In this document: positions 10,238 to 19,229 of the stretch, in pieces | How the letters are laid out: every line of letters begins with the position of its first letter | Position numbering within the stretch: the first letter of the stretch is position 1 | Assembly: GCA_001295865.1 (NCBI GenBank) | Contig: LJHW01000006.1 | Coordinates: forward strand, 1 to 64,000 | Reading direction: 5' to 3' | From: a beta proteobacterium AAP65 | GTDB lineage: Bacteria > Pseudomonadota > Gammaproteobacteria > Burkholderiales > Burkholderiaceae_C | DNA: 64,000 bases | Program-made: the position numbers and the translations under genes | Notes under the pieces: generated by a model | Told to the model about the DNA's origin: nothing | Database searches by the model: none | Seen by the model: the letters and a program-made list of their open reading frames with translations, nothing else

Positions 10238-11722
10238 ATGCCCCAGCTGCCGACAACGCCTGCCCTGAACCTGCCTTCCGTGGCCCCCGCCTCGCCCGGC
10301 GCCTTGCACGCCGCCCCTGCCCGGCGCGCCTGTCGGCCCGCGCTGGCCGTGCTGTGGGCCACCCTGGCCCTGGCCGCCTGCGGTGGCGGCGATGACAATC
10401 CGCCCGTGGCCGCCGCGCCGGCGCCGGTGGGCAGCACGCCGGCCCCCACCCCGGCCCCCACGCCCACGCCTGCACCGACCCCAACACCCACGCCGGCCCC
10501 CGCACCCGCACCCGCGCCCAGCGCCACCGCCAGCACCTCCGGCTCGCTCACGCCCAGCGACACCACGCTCACCGCCGTCTTCACGCCCCAGGCCGCCAGC
10601 GACGGCTCTACCCCGGCCTTCGCGACCACCGTCTATGGCACCAGCGGCATCGGCGTCGAGCAGTGGAGCTTCGGGCAAGCGGTGGCGCTGCCCGACAGCA
10701 GCGGCAACACCGCGGGCGTGGCCTACCGGCTGCTGGTGGCCACCGTCACCAACGACGCGCTGGCGCTGCAGCACCTCGAGGCGCGCTACGTCTCGGGGGC
10801 CTTGCGCACCCACAGCCGGCGCTGCAGCGCGCCTTGCGCCGGCGCCACGCTCACGCGCCACCCCTCGGGCACCGGCTTCACGCTGGCGCTGGCCGGCAGC
10901 ACCTTCCGCCACGACGCCATCGGCACCACGCTGGCTGGCGCGCCGACAGCCGATGTCGCCTTCAGCGGCAGCCTCACGGCCGACTGGCCCGGCGCCTATC
11001 TGTTCCTGAACCAACTGCCGGTGGGCACCAGCGGCAGCCTCACGGTCGACGGCGTGGCCGTGACGCCGCGATACGCCACCACGGCCTACAACCCGCGCCA
11101 GGCCGACCCCACGGCCTTCCCCGGCATCACGCTGGCCCTGGGCAACGCGGCCACGGTCTTCACGGTCAACATCCCGGGCTCGGCGCAGGCGCAGAGCCTC
11201 ACCTACCGGCCCAGCGCCGCGGCGCTGTACAGCGGGGCCGTGCCCGCCGGCAGCCTGGTGCAGACCGCCCGCAGCCACACCCTCAGCTTCAACCAGCTGG
11301 CGCTGGCCCTCACGGGCACGGGCGCGCCGCAGGTCGTGTTCAACGGCAGCTTCAGCACCGGGCGCAGCGGCGGCTCGGTGGTCTGGGCCGGCGGCAGCTT
11401 CGCCGCCCAGACCGACGCCATCGCGGCCGCCAACCGCGACCTCACCTACACCTTCACGGGCTTCGTGGCCGGCGCGGCCGTGCAGCCGCGCTTGGTGCTC
11501 ACGCTGCGCGGTGGCGCCCTGCACGAGGTGCTGCTCACCAGCGGCAGCCAAGACCTGCGCTGCGGCCCCACGGCCACGCCCGCGGTGCCGGCCTGCCAGG
11601 GCAGCGTCACGGCCAGTGCCGACGGGCGGACGCTGGACTTCAGCAACGTGGTGCTCGGCGCCTTCGCCAGCCCGGCCACCACCGTCACCCTGAACGGCCA
11701 GTTGCTCTCGGCAGGCCACTGA
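10238..11722 (+). CDS. Lipoprotein with Pro-Thr-Ala linker, function unknown
   Basis: 494 aa from ATG 10238. A long n-region is followed by a hydrophobic segment and the lipobox LALAAC-GGG, so the mature N-terminus is a lipidated cysteine near residue 48. A low-complexity stalk of about 30 residues, built from PTPAPT and PAPA units, lifts the rest off the membrane. The remaining 400 residues are Ser/Thr/Gly rich with alternating hydrophobics, an all-beta architecture with four cysteines in two pairs (RRCSAPC; DLRCG...PACQG). I do not recognise the domain. It lies between sigma copy 3 and kinase 2, so it may be an envelope sensor or effector of that module. The kinase starts 77 bases downstream on the same strand, suggesting co-transcription. 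Confidence 0.75.
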   Translation: MPQLPTTPALNLPSVAPASPGALHAAPARRACRPALAVLWATLALAACGGGDDNPPVAAAPAPVGSTPAPTPAPTPTPAPTPTPTPAPAPAPAPSATASTSGSLTPSDTTLTAVFTPQAASDGSTPAFATTVYGTSGIGVEQWSFGQAVALPDSSGNTAGVAYRLLVATVTNDALALQHLEARYVSGALRTHSRRCSAPCAGATLTRHPSGTGFTLALAGSTFRHDAIGTTLAGAPTADVAFSGSLTADWPGAYLFLNQLPVGTSGSLTVDGVAVTPRYATTAYNPRQADPTAFPGITLALGNAATVFTVNIPGSAQAQSLTYRPSAAALYSGAVPAGSLVQTARSHTLSFNQLALALTGTGAPQVVFNGSFSTGRSGGSVVWAGGSFAAQTDAIAAANRDLTYTFTGFVAGAAVQPRLVLTLRGGALHEVLLTSGSQDLRCGPTATPAVPACQGSVTASADGRTLDFSNVVLGAFASPATTVTLNGQLLSAGH

Positions 11723-11799
11723 GGGGCAGCGCGCCGGCGCCGATACTGTGGGCCGGCGCCAACGGCAAGTTGCCCGGGCCCGTCGAAGATCGCCTCCCC

Positions 11800-14610
11800 A
11801 TGGCCCTGACCCCCGAAGACTGGCGGCGCGTGAAAGCGCTGTTCGATGCGTTGGCCGAGCTGCCAGCCTCGCAGCGCGTGGCGCGCCTGGCGGCCGAGGC
11901 GCTGCCGCCCGCGCTGCAGGCCGAGCTGAGCAGCCTGCTGTCGCACCACGACGCTGCACTCACGGGCGGCCAGGCCTTCCTGGCCGAAGACGCCGCCCAG
12001 CGCCTGGCCGAGACCGATGCCGGCGCCAGCGAAGCCGCCCTCCCGGCCGTGGCCCCGGGCCAGCGCCTGGGCGCCTGGGAGGTGCTGCGCCGCATCGGCG
12101 CCGGCGGCATGGGCGAGGTCTTCGAGGCCCGCCGCGCCGACGGCAGCTACGAGGGCCGCGCGGCCGTGAAGCTCTTGAAGCGCGGCATGGACAGCACCGC
12201 CGTGCTGCAGCGCTTTGCGCAGGAACGCCAGGCGCTGGCGCGGCTGAGCCACCCGCACATCGCGCGGCTGCTGGACGCCGGGGCCAGCCCGGAAGGCCTG
12301 CCCTACTTCGTGCTGGAGTACGTCGACGGCCGGCCGCTGGACCAGGCCGTGCAAGGCCAGCCGCTGGCCGTGCGGCTGCAGCTCTTCCTGCAGCTGGCCG
12401 ATGCGGTGTCGCACGCGCACCGCAACCTGCTGGTGCACCGCGACCTGAAGCCCGGCAACGTGCTGGTGGACGCCGAGGGGCAGGTCAAGCTGCTGGACTT
12501 CGGCATCGCCAAGGCCCTGGATCCTTTGGACCATCCCCTGGAGTCAGGCGACGGCCTCACCACCGTGGGCGGGCAACGGCCCTACACGCCGCACTACGCC
12601 AGCCCCGAGCAGGTGCGGGGCGAGCCTGTGAGCACGGCCACCGACATCTACAGCCTGGGCGTGCTGCTGTACCAGGTGCTCACGGGCACGCGGCCCACGG
12701 GGCGCAAGGCCACCACGCCGGCGGAGGCCGCGCGCAGCGTGCTGGAGGAAGAGCCGACACGACCCAGCCGGCTGTCGCCCAGCGAGGCGGTCGATCCGCA
12801 GTGGCTGGCCACGCGCAGGAAGCTGGAGGGTGATCTCGACAACATCCTGCTGAAGGCGCTGGAGAAGGCACCGGAGCGGCGCTACGCGAGCGTGGATGCC
12901 TTCGCGGCCGATGTGCGGGCCTACAGCGCGGGCCTGCCCGTCAGCGCCCATGCGGCCAGTGCCACTTACGTGCTGGGCAAGTTCGTGCGGCGGCATCGCT
13001 GGGCGGTGCTGGCCGGCAGCCTGGGAGCGCTGGGCCTGGCCAGTGGCCTGAGCGCCGCGCTGCTGGCCGAGCGCGTGGCGGTGGCCGTGGGTGCGGCGGC
13101 CCTGGCGGCCGGCTTGGCGGTGGCCTTGTTCCAGGTGCGCCAGATCGCCACCGCGCGCGACCAGGCCCAGGCCCGCCTGGACGACCTGCGCCAGCTCGTG
13201 CGCGCCGTGCTCTTCGAGTACCACGACCTGATCGAAGCCTTGCCCGGCGCCACGCCCGTGCGCAAACGGCTGGTGGAAGATGCGCTGAGCTATCTCAACA
13301 AGGTCTCGGCCGCGGCCCCCACCGACCGCGGCGCGCGGCGCGACCTGGGCGTGGCCTACCGCGTCATCGGGCTGGTGCAGCGCAACGGCTTTCGCCGACC
13401 GCACCTGGGCGACCACGCCGGGGCCGTGCGCAGTTATGGCCGCGCCATCGCGCTGCTGGAGGTGCTGGTGGCCGAAGACGGGCGTGACGAGGCCAGCGCC
13501 TACGAGCTGGCCCTGGCGCTGTCGGCCTACGGCGGCGTGCTGGCCGAAGACGGCGACCTCGCGGGCTCGCAGCCGCTCTTCGAACGCTCGGCGGCCTTGT
13601 TCACGCAGCACATGGCGCGCGACACCCCCGACCACCGCCACCGCCTGGAACTCGCGCGCACGCACCTGCGCCTGGCCAATGCGCTGCTGCGCCGGGGCGA
13701 TGCGGCCCGCGCGCTGCACGCAGCGCAGCAGGCGCAGGCCGTGCTGCAGGCGCTGGACGCGCTGTCGCCCGGCCACCCGGAGCTGCCGCATGTCTGGGTG
13801 TGGGTGCACGGCGTCACCAGCGGGGTCGCCCACCTGCGGGGCGACTGGAACGCCGCCGCCCGGGCCGAGCGCCAGGCCTACGACACCACGCGCGCGCTGC
13901 TGGCCGGCCAGCCGGACAACGCCCGCTTCCAGGAAGACACCGCCGGCATCGCGCACCGCATGATCTACAGCGCCGCGATGCGTGGCGATTTGCTGGAGGT
14001 GCGGCACTGGGGCCACGAGGCCTGCGAGCGCCTGGCGGCCATCGCCCGCCGCGACCCCGACGACCACACCATCCGAGCCACCTACCTCGACGCCCTCATC
14101 GCCTCGGGCGCCGAGCTGGCCCGCGTGGGTGCGGCTGACGAGGCCTTGCAGCGCCTGGCCACGGTGGCGCCAGCGTTGGCCGAGGCCGGGCAGCGCTGGC
14201 ACGACCAGGCCGACATCCGCGTGCGCGAGGTGGTGTTCGAGGGCGCCCAGGCCTGGGCCTGCCAGCGCGCCGGGCAGCCCGGCCCGGCGCAGGGGCATCT
14301 GCAGCGCGCCCAGGCGGCATTGCAGGCGGTGCAGGCCCGGTTCGGCACAGCGCCCGTGGTGCAAAGCGTGGCGCTGTGGCTGCGTTTCCAGCAGGCGCGG
14401 CTGGCCGTGGAGCGGCTGCTGGCGCCCGGTGCCGGCGGCACGAAGGCCGACGAGCGGCAGCAGGAGGCCGCGCGCTGCAAGGCCGAACTGGGCGCCGTGC
14501 TCGCGGCACGCCAGGCGCTGGAGGCGGCCCAAGCCTGGGTAGCCGCACCTTTCACGCGCGCGCTGGGCGAAGTGCCGGGCTTGCTGGAGCGCCTGCGGCG
14601 AGACGTCTGA
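11800..14610 (+). CDS. Transmembrane Ser/Thr protein kinase with C-terminal repeats (kinase 2)
   Basis: 936 aa from ATG 11800. Paralogue of kinase 1 with the same layout. The N-terminal helical segment (WRRVKALFDALAELPASQR) precedes the Hanks domain: glycine loop GAGGMGEV at 100, Lys124, HRDLKPGN with Asp215, DFG Asp233, HYASPEQ. Two transmembrane helices follow (about 400-450), then a TPR-like helical tail of about 480 residues. The kinase domains are nearly superimposable in sequence while the tails are clearly different, so the two kinases probably sense different inputs. It follows the lipoprotein gene on the same strand; sigma copy 3 is the nearest sigma gene. All catalytic residues are present. 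Confidence 0.92.
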   Translation: MALTPEDWRRVKALFDALAELPASQRVARLAAEALPPALQAELSSLLSHHDAALTGGQAFLAEDAAQRLAETDAGASEAALPAVAPGQRLGAWEVLRRIGAGGMGEVFEARRADGSYEGRAAVKLLKRGMDSTAVLQRFAQERQALARLSHPHIARLLDAGASPEGLPYFVLEYVDGRPLDQAVQGQPLAVRLQLFLQLADAVSHAHRNLLVHRDLKPGNVLVDAEGQVKLLDFGIAKALDPLDHPLESGDGLTTVGGQRPYTPHYASPEQVRGEPVSTATDIYSLGVLLYQVLTGTRPTGRKATTPAEAARSVLEEEPTRPSRLSPSEAVDPQWLATRRKLEGDLDNILLKALEKAPERRYASVDAFAADVRAYSAGLPVSAHAASATYVLGKFVRRHRWAVLAGSLGALGLASGLSAALLAERVAVAVGAAALAAGLAVALFQVRQIATARDQAQARLDDLRQLVRAVLFEYHDLIEALPGATPVRKRLVEDALSYLNKVSAAAPTDRGARRDLGVAYRVIGLVQRNGFRRPHLGDHAGAVRSYGRAIALLEVLVAEDGRDEASAYELALALSAYGGVLAEDGDLAGSQPLFERSAALFTQHMARDTPDHRHRLELARTHLRLANALLRRGDAARALHAAQQAQAVLQALDALSPGHPELPHVWVWVHGVTSGVAHLRGDWNAAARAERQAYDTTRALLAGQPDNARFQEDTAGIAHRMIYSAAMRGDLLEVRHWGHEACERLAAIARRDPDDHTIRATYLDALIASGAELARVGAADEALQRLATVAPALAEAGQRWHDQADIRVREVVFEGAQAWACQRAGQPGPAQGHLQRAQAALQAVQARFGTAPVVQSVALWLRFQQARLAVERLLAPGAGGTKADERQQEAARCKAELGAVLAARQALEAAQAWVAAPFTRALGEVPGLLERLRRDV

Positions 14611-14630
14611 GCCGCCGCGCGGGCGGAATC
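14599..14630 (+). promoter_or_regulatory. Weak ECF-like promoter candidate before the MORN gene
   Basis: CGAGACGT (14599-14606), 16 bases, GCGGAATC (14623-14630). The first block matches seven of eight bases of the 4467/6313 element; the second matches only partly. It overlaps the 3' end of kinase 2 and lies 67 bases before the ATG at 14698. Confidence 0.3.
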
Positions 14631-14697
14631 TGCGTTGTTCGTGGAAGGCGGTGCGTCACGGCGTCGCCGACCCCTGCCTCGCACACCGGAGCCCGCC

Positions 14698-16182
14698 ATG
14701 ACCCAGCCCCCGAAAGCCGCCCGCACTGCCCCACCTGCACCGCCCCTGCTTCTCAGGGTCTCAGCCCTCTGCGCCCTGGCGGCGGCCCAGGCCGCGCCCA
14801 CCGCGGCCTGGGCGCAATACGGCAGCGCCTACCGCGCGCCCAACACCCTGCGCCTGACGGAGATGGCCAACGCCGCCGCGCGCAACGCCATGAACGACCA
14901 CTACGCGCGCATCGCGCCCAGCCGCAGCAGCGCGGGCGGCAGCGGCGCGGCCCTGCCCATCCGCGACACGCGCAACGACTGGGCCAACACCGAGCACATT
15001 GAGTGGCAGCGTGCACTCGGCCGCAAGCTGGAAGCCCAGCGCCGCGAGGCCGACGCCAAATGGGCCAAGTTCCAGCGCCTGAGCGCCGAGCGCCGTTTGG
15101 TGAAGAGCCGCTTGCACCACACGGCCTGGGTGGCTGCCGCGCGCGAAGCCGGCTTCAGCGAAGACTGGATCCGGGCCGAGCTGGGGCACAGCGGCGACAT
15201 GATGGAGTCCATCCACGCCTCCAAGCGCTTCTACGACATGAAGTCCTTCTTCGGCTTCAGCCGCCACAACCGCTGTGACGCGGGGTGTACCGAGACGCTG
15301 ACCACGCGTGACGGCGGCCAGTACGTCGGTGAAACGGCGAACGGCGTGCCCTCGGGCCGGGGCGTGCTCACCGAAAGGGACGGAACCCGTGTGGCGGGCG
15401 AGTGGGCCTGGGGCAGCCCCATCGGCTTGATCACGCGCACCACCCCGCGCGGCGATGTCTACAAGGGCTTCGTGGTCGACTGGCGCTTCGTGAGCGGGGG
15501 CACCTTGGGCCACGTGAGCGTTGAATTCAAGAATGGCGATCGCTATGGCGGCACCCTCGACGACCAGGGCCAGTTCAAGGAAGGCGTGTACCGCGGAGGC
15601 CCCGTGGGTGGCCCGCAGAGTTGGGAGTTCGACGGCCACTTCCGTGCAGGGCGGCCCTTGGCGGGCACCTGGCTCGACCGGCAGTGGCGCTTCGAGGGCT
15701 TGATGGACCGCGACAGCCAGCCCTGGGCTGGGCTGCTGCGGGTTCGCGCCGACGCCCAAGCGCCGGCCGGCGCCCCGTCCCAGACGCTGGGCTACTTCGA
15801 CGCCGAGCGCCGCCCTCAGGGTTACGCCGCGCAGACCTGGGCCGACGGCCGGGTCGACGAGCAGCTCTTCGAGGCCGGCCGGCCCACCGGCCCGCTGCTG
15901 CGCACGCTGCCCAGCGGCGAGATGTTCGTCGGCCGCACCGATGTGCCTGGCAAGGCCCTGCTTGGGGCGCGCGTGCCGGCCCCGCCGGCCGGTGCGGCCT
16001 CGGCCCCCAACGCCGACCCGGCCCCCCTGACGGCCGAACCCGGCAGCCTGGCCGCAGACGGCACCTGGCAGCGGCTGCCCATGGTCAGCCCCGAGGCCGC
16101 CAGCGCGCTGGAACTGGCCCAGGCCAGCGCCCGCGAGCTGACCGAAGCGCGCACGGGCCTGCGCAAGCTGCTGGGGCTGTAA
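14698..16182 (+). CDS. Exported MORN-repeat protein
   Basis: 494 aa from ATG 14698 (CACCGGAGC upstream). Residues 1-40 form a signal peptide (LLLRVSALCALAAAQAAPTAAWA). Residues about 45-190 are charged and helical (QRALGRKLEAQRREADAKWAKFQRL), possibly coiled coil. From about residue 205 to 360 there are MORN-like hairpins with the Y.G....G.. pattern (YVGETANGVPSGRGVL, VYKGFVVDWRF, RYGGTLDDQGQFKEG). MORN repeats form extended beta sheets that bind lipids or partner proteins. Three cysteines include a CDAGC motif around residue 197. It is the last plus-strand gene of the sigma/kinase block and may be part of the regulon. Confidence 0.8.
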   Translation: MTQPPKAARTAPPAPPLLLRVSALCALAAAQAAPTAAWAQYGSAYRAPNTLRLTEMANAAARNAMNDHYARIAPSRSSAGGSGAALPIRDTRNDWANTEHIEWQRALGRKLEAQRREADAKWAKFQRLSAERRLVKSRLHHTAWVAAAREAGFSEDWIRAELGHSGDMMESIHASKRFYDMKSFFGFSRHNRCDAGCTETLTTRDGGQYVGETANGVPSGRGVLTERDGTRVAGEWAWGSPIGLITRTTPRGDVYKGFVVDWRFVSGGTLGHVSVEFKNGDRYGGTLDDQGQFKEGVYRGGPVGGPQSWEFDGHFRAGRPLAGTWLDRQWRFEGLMDRDSQPWAGLLRVRADAQAPAGAPSQTLGYFDAERRPQGYAAQTWADGRVDEQLFEAGRPTGPLLRTLPSGEMFVGRTDVPGKALLGARVPAPPAGAASAPNADPAPLTAEPGSLAADGTWQRLPMVSPEAASALELAQASARELTEARTGLRKLLGL

Positions 16183-16184
16183 GG

Positions 16185-16212
16185 CCCGCGGCCCCGCGCC
16201 GGGGCCTGCGGG
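16185..16212. terminator. GC-rich hairpin between convergent genes
   Basis: CCCGC-GGCCCC, 5-base loop, GGGGCC-T-GCGGG: an 11-bp stem with one bulge, between the stops of the MORN and Sel1 genes. No U-tract on either strand, so it may aid termination without being a classical intrinsic terminator. Confidence 0.4.
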
Positions 16213-16251
16213 GTGGCGAACCCACCCCCGGTCTTGCCCGCAGCCCCAATG

Positions 16252-17817
16252 TCAGCGCACGCCCAGCCGCGTCAACTGACGCTGTGCGGATTCGCTGCCC
16301 GCGGCGGCCGCGCGCCGGTACCACTGGAGGGCCTGGGCCTTGTCGACGCGGCCGCCCAGGCCATGCTCCAGGCACTGGCCCGCCCACAGGTAGGCGTCTT
16401 TCGAGCCCCCGGCGGCGGCCACCTGCGCGTGGAAGCAACCCGTCACGCCGTCCTTCTGGCCCAGCAGGCCGACGAGGAAGATCTCGGCCAGCTTCTGGTG
16501 CGCGCCGATGTAGCCCAGCACCGCCGACTTCTGGAACCAGCCCACGGCCGTGGGCTGGTCGGCCGCCAGGCCCCAGAAGCCTTCCAGCTCGGCCATGCCC
16601 CGGTTGAAGTAGCCGCGCGCCGTGCCGGCCAGCACCGCCTTGTCGTTGTAGCGGCGCGCCTCGATGCCCTGGCCGGCGCTGTGGTGGTGGTGGGTCAGCC
16701 AGTCCAGCGCCGGGCGGCTGCCCGCGTCGGCAGCCTTCGCCATCAGCCGCCGCCCCGCTTCGGCATCGGCGGTGTAGCCGAGCTGCCCGGTGGCTTGTGC
16801 CAGGCCCAGATCGAAGAGGGCACCGTCGTTGCCCTGGGCGGCCGCGGCCTCCAGCATCGCGCGGGCCTGGGCCGGCTGCGGGCTGCCGCCGGCGACGTGC
16901 TCGCCCTTGCGCAGCAGGTCGGCCCAGAGGGCCATGCTGGAAGCCAGCCCGGCTTCGGCCGCGGCCTGCAGGTGCGGGCGCGCCGCAGCCAGATCGGGCT
17001 CGACCTCGTCGGAGCCGTGGAACAGCAGTTCGCCGTACTGTGCACGGCCCAGGAGGTCGCCGGCCTCGGCCGCCTGCCGCAGGTAGCGCGCCTCGAGCGC
17101 GGCATCCTCCGGGCCGCCGAGGCCCCGGCCGTGAAGCACGCCGAGCAGGCCCCAGGCTTCGGGGTCGTCGCCGGCCTTCTGCAGCCATTCGCGCGCCTGC
17201 GCGAAGTCTTGCGGCATGCCCTGGCCCCGGAAGGCCGATTGCCCGAGCTTGAACCACGCACGGCGGTCGCCAGCCTCTGCAGCGCGGCGGAAGCCTTGCA
17301 GGGCTTGCGCCGGGTTGGCCGGCACGCCGCGGCCCAGCATCTGCGCCTCGGCCAGCAGCGTCATCGAGCGTGCGTGGCCCGCCTCGGCGCCGCGCCGGGC
17401 CGCTGCCAGTGCCTGGGCCAGGTCGGCGGGCTCGCCGCAGTCGCCTTGCAGGTAGCAGGCCGCGGTCATGTAGTGGCCGCGGCCCTTGTCCTTGGCGCCG
17501 TGCTGGCGGGCGTAGGCCAGACGCTTGCGGGGGTCGGCCAGCGCGGCGCGGTAGTCGGCCTCGCGCTGCCAGGCCTCGCCGCGCAGGTCACCGCCCTCGG
17601 CGGTGTCCAGGCGCAGGAAAGAGAGGTCGGTGATCAGGGCCTGGGGCTGGCGGCTCTGGTTGTAGTTGCGCCAGAGGTGGTTGCTCTGGCGCCAGTCGCT
17701 GTTGTTGCGCCACACCTCCACGGGCTGGGCGTTGGCGGGCAGGGCATACAGGCTTGCGCAGAGCGCCAGCAGCGCTGCGCCGGCGCTGCGGGCGGTGTGG
17801 GGGTTCGACAAAGGCAT
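16252..17817 (-). CDS. Exported Sel1-repeat (TPR-like) protein
   Basis: 521 aa from ATG 17817, chosen over an in-frame GTG at 17847 because GGAG lies 8 bases upstream. Residues 1-29 are a signal peptide (GAALLALCASLYALPANA). From about residue 100 to the end there are eight or more Sel1 repeats with the A...Y..AA..G...A...LG pattern (for example ALQGFRRAAEAGDRRAWFKLGQSAF, and YRRAAAAGSESAQRQL at the end). Sel1 proteins act as scaffolds, often in envelope signalling or secretion. It converges on the MORN gene. A possible weak version of the ECF element lies just upstream. The specific partner cannot be read from the sequence. Confidence 0.85.
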   Translation of the reverse strand: MPLSNPHTARSAGAALLALCASLYALPANAQPVEVWRNNSDWRQSNHLWRNYNQSRQPQALITDLSFLRLDTAEGGDLRGEAWQREADYRAALADPRKRLAYARQHGAKDKGRGHYMTAACYLQGDCGEPADLAQALAAARRGAEAGHARSMTLLAEAQMLGRGVPANPAQALQGFRRAAEAGDRRAWFKLGQSAFRGQGMPQDFAQAREWLQKAGDDPEAWGLLGVLHGRGLGGPEDAALEARYLRQAAEAGDLLGRAQYGELLFHGSDEVEPDLAAARPHLQAAAEAGLASSMALWADLLRKGEHVAGGSPQPAQARAMLEAAAAQGNDGALFDLGLAQATGQLGYTADAEAGRRLMAKAADAGSRPALDWLTHHHHSAGQGIEARRYNDKAVLAGTARGYFNRGMAELEGFWGLAADQPTAVGWFQKSAVLGYIGAHQKLAEIFLVGLLGQKDGVTGCFHAQVAAAGGSKDAYLWAGQCLEHGLGGRVDKAQALQWYRRAAAAGSESAQRQLTRLGVR

Positions 17818-17851
17818 GCGGGGCTCCGGCAGGGGATGGTGGTTCACCCCC

Positions 17852-17883
17852 TGTAGCGCAGGCTGCGCGGGCCGGAAGGCTCA
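17852..17883 (-). promoter_or_regulatory. Weak ECF-like promoter candidate before the Sel1 gene
   Basis: On the minus strand: TGAGCCTT (17883-17876), 16 bases, GCGCTACA (17859-17852), ending 34 bases before ATG 17817. It shares TGAG, the 16-base gap and GCG with the 4467/6313 element but differs elsewhere, so this may be chance. Confidence 0.25.
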
Positions 17884-17940
17884 TGCGCCTGCGGCCCGGA
17901 CCCGCGCCTTGCGGCCCCGGGGGGGCGCTCGGCCCCTTTT

Positions 17941-17970
17941 CAGCCCTTCTCAGTCTTTCTCAGCCCTTCG
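17941..17970. repeat. Three tandem 10-bp units across the aroG stop codon
   Basis: Plus-strand units CAGCCCTTCT, CAGTCTTTCT, CAGCCCTTCG. The DAHP synthase TGA lies inside the array (17960-17962). Probably replication slippage; it adds extra stop-like TGA triplets downstream. Confidence 0.5.
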
Positions 17971-19087
17971 CCGCCCGCCGCGCCTTCATCGCCGCCGCCA
18001 GGCCGTCGAGCACGCCCACCGTGTCGTCCCAGTCGATGCACGCATCGGTGATGCTCTGCCCGTAGGCCAGTTTGGCCGGGTCGTCCTTGCCCGGGGTGAA
18101 CTTCTGCGCGCCGCCGCTCAGGTGGCTTTCCACCATCACGCCGAAGATGCAGCGGTTGCCGGCGGCGAGCTGCTGGCCCACGTCCTTCATCACGTCGATC
18201 TGGCGCTGGTGCTGCTTGCTGCTGTTGGCGTGGCTGGCGTCCACCATCAGGCGGCAGGGCAGCTTGCTGGCCTCGATCTCGGCGCAGGCCGCGGCCACGC
18301 TGGCGGCGTCGTAGTTCGGCGTCTTGCCGCCGCGCAGGATGACGTGGCAATCCTTGTTGCCCTTGGTCTCGACGATGGCCACCTGCCCGTTCTTGTGCAC
18401 GCTCATGAAGTGGTGCGGGCGGCTGGCGGCCTGGATGGCGTCGATGGCGATCTTCACGTTGCCGTCGGTGCCGTTCTTGAAGCCCACGGGGGCGCTCAGG
18501 CCGCTGGCCAGCTCGCGGTGCACCTGGCTCTCGGTGGTGCGCGCGCCGATGGCGCCCCAGCTGATGAGGTCGCCGATGTACTGCGGGCTGATCACGTCGA
18601 GGAACTCGCTGCCCGCCGGCACGCCCAGGCGGTTGATGTCCACCAGCAGCTGCCGCGCGATGCGCAGGCCCTCGTGGATGCGGTAGCTCTCGTCGAGGTA
18701 GGGGTCGTTGATCAGGCCCTTCCAGCCCACCGTGGTGCGCGGCTTCTCGAAGTAGACACGCATCACCACCTCCAGCTCGCCGGCGTGGCGCTCGCGCTCG
18801 GCCTTGAGCTTGCGGGCGTATTCCACCGCGGCGGCCGGGTCGTGGATGCTGCAGGGGCCGATGATCACCAGCAGCCGGTCGTCCTCGCCCTGCATGATCT
18901 GGCGCACGCTGTTGCGCGTGTCCTTCACCAGCGTCTCGATCGGCGTGTCGGCGATGGGGAAGAAGCGGATCAGGTGCTCGGGCGGCGGCAGCGGCGTGAC
19001 GTCGCGGATGCGCTGGTCGTCGGTCTGGCTGGTCTTCTCCGACAGGGCGAGGCGCTCGTCGTTGGGGATCGCGTTCTTCGGGCTCAT
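17960..19087 (-). CDS. aroG: 3-deoxy-7-phosphoheptulonate (DAHP) synthase, class I
   Basis: 375 aa from ATG 19087. Condenses phosphoenolpyruvate with erythrose 4-phosphate, the first step of the shikimate pathway to Phe, Tyr and Trp. Conserved type-I features are all present: LLVIIGPCSIHDP (metal Cys and PEP site), VYFEKPRTTVGWKG, GARTTESQVHRELASGL, VGFKNGTDG, LRGGK and GVMVESHL. The N-terminal 60 residues correspond to the regulatory extension of feedback-inhibited enzymes, but which amino acid inhibits cannot be told; the symbol is by similarity to AroG. The start codon lies 118 bases after the stop of a candidate aromatic leader peptide, with a terminator hairpin between, implying transcription attenuation. 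Confidence 0.96.
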   Translation of the reverse strand: MSPKNAIPNDERLALSEKTSQTDDQRIRDVTPLPPPEHLIRFFPIADTPIETLVKDTRNSVRQIMQGEDDRLLVIIGPCSIHDPAAAVEYARKLKAERERHAGELEVVMRVYFEKPRTTVGWKGLINDPYLDESYRIHEGLRIARQLLVDINRLGVPAGSEFLDVISPQYIGDLISWGAIGARTTESQVHRELASGLSAPVGFKNGTDGNVKIAIDAIQAASRPHHFMSVHKNGQVAIVETKGNKDCHVILRGGKTPNYDAASVAAACAEIEASKLPCRLMVDASHANSSKQHQRQIDVMKDVGQQLAAGNRCIFGVMVESHLSGGAQKFTPGKDDPAKLAYGQSITDACIDWDDTVGVLDGLAAAMKARRAAKG

Positions 19088-19151
19088 GAAGGGGTTCCTG
19101 ACGGGTTCCGTTTCGGGTGTTGAAGGCTGGCCTGCAGGGCGCCCGGGCAAG

Positions 19152-19179
19152 AAAAAACCGCCGGGGCTGCCGGCGGTTT
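19152..19179 (-). terminator. Attenuator terminator of the DAHP synthase leader
   Basis: On the minus strand AAACCGCCGG (19179-19170), loop CAGCC, CCGGCGGTTT (19164-19155), then more Ts and a C (19154-19151). A perfect 10-bp stem with a U run, 64 bases upstream of the aroG start and 25 bases after the leader stop. It lies before the gene rather than after one. Confidence 0.8.
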
Positions 19180-19229
19180 CTGGGGTGCGGTGCGTTCGTT
19201 GACCTTACGCGTTTGCCTCTCCAGCCGCC
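19172..19229 (-). promoter_or_regulatory. Candidate antiterminator pairing
   Basis: GGCGGCTGG in the leader (19229-19221, codons 17-20) can pair with CCAG (19183-19180) and CCGCC (19176-19172), leaving a 3-base AAA bulge. The CCGCC block is the left arm of the terminator, so the two structures exclude each other. A ribosome stalled on the aromatic codons would leave GGCGGCTGG free; one reaching the stop at 19205 would cover it. Confidence 0.6.
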
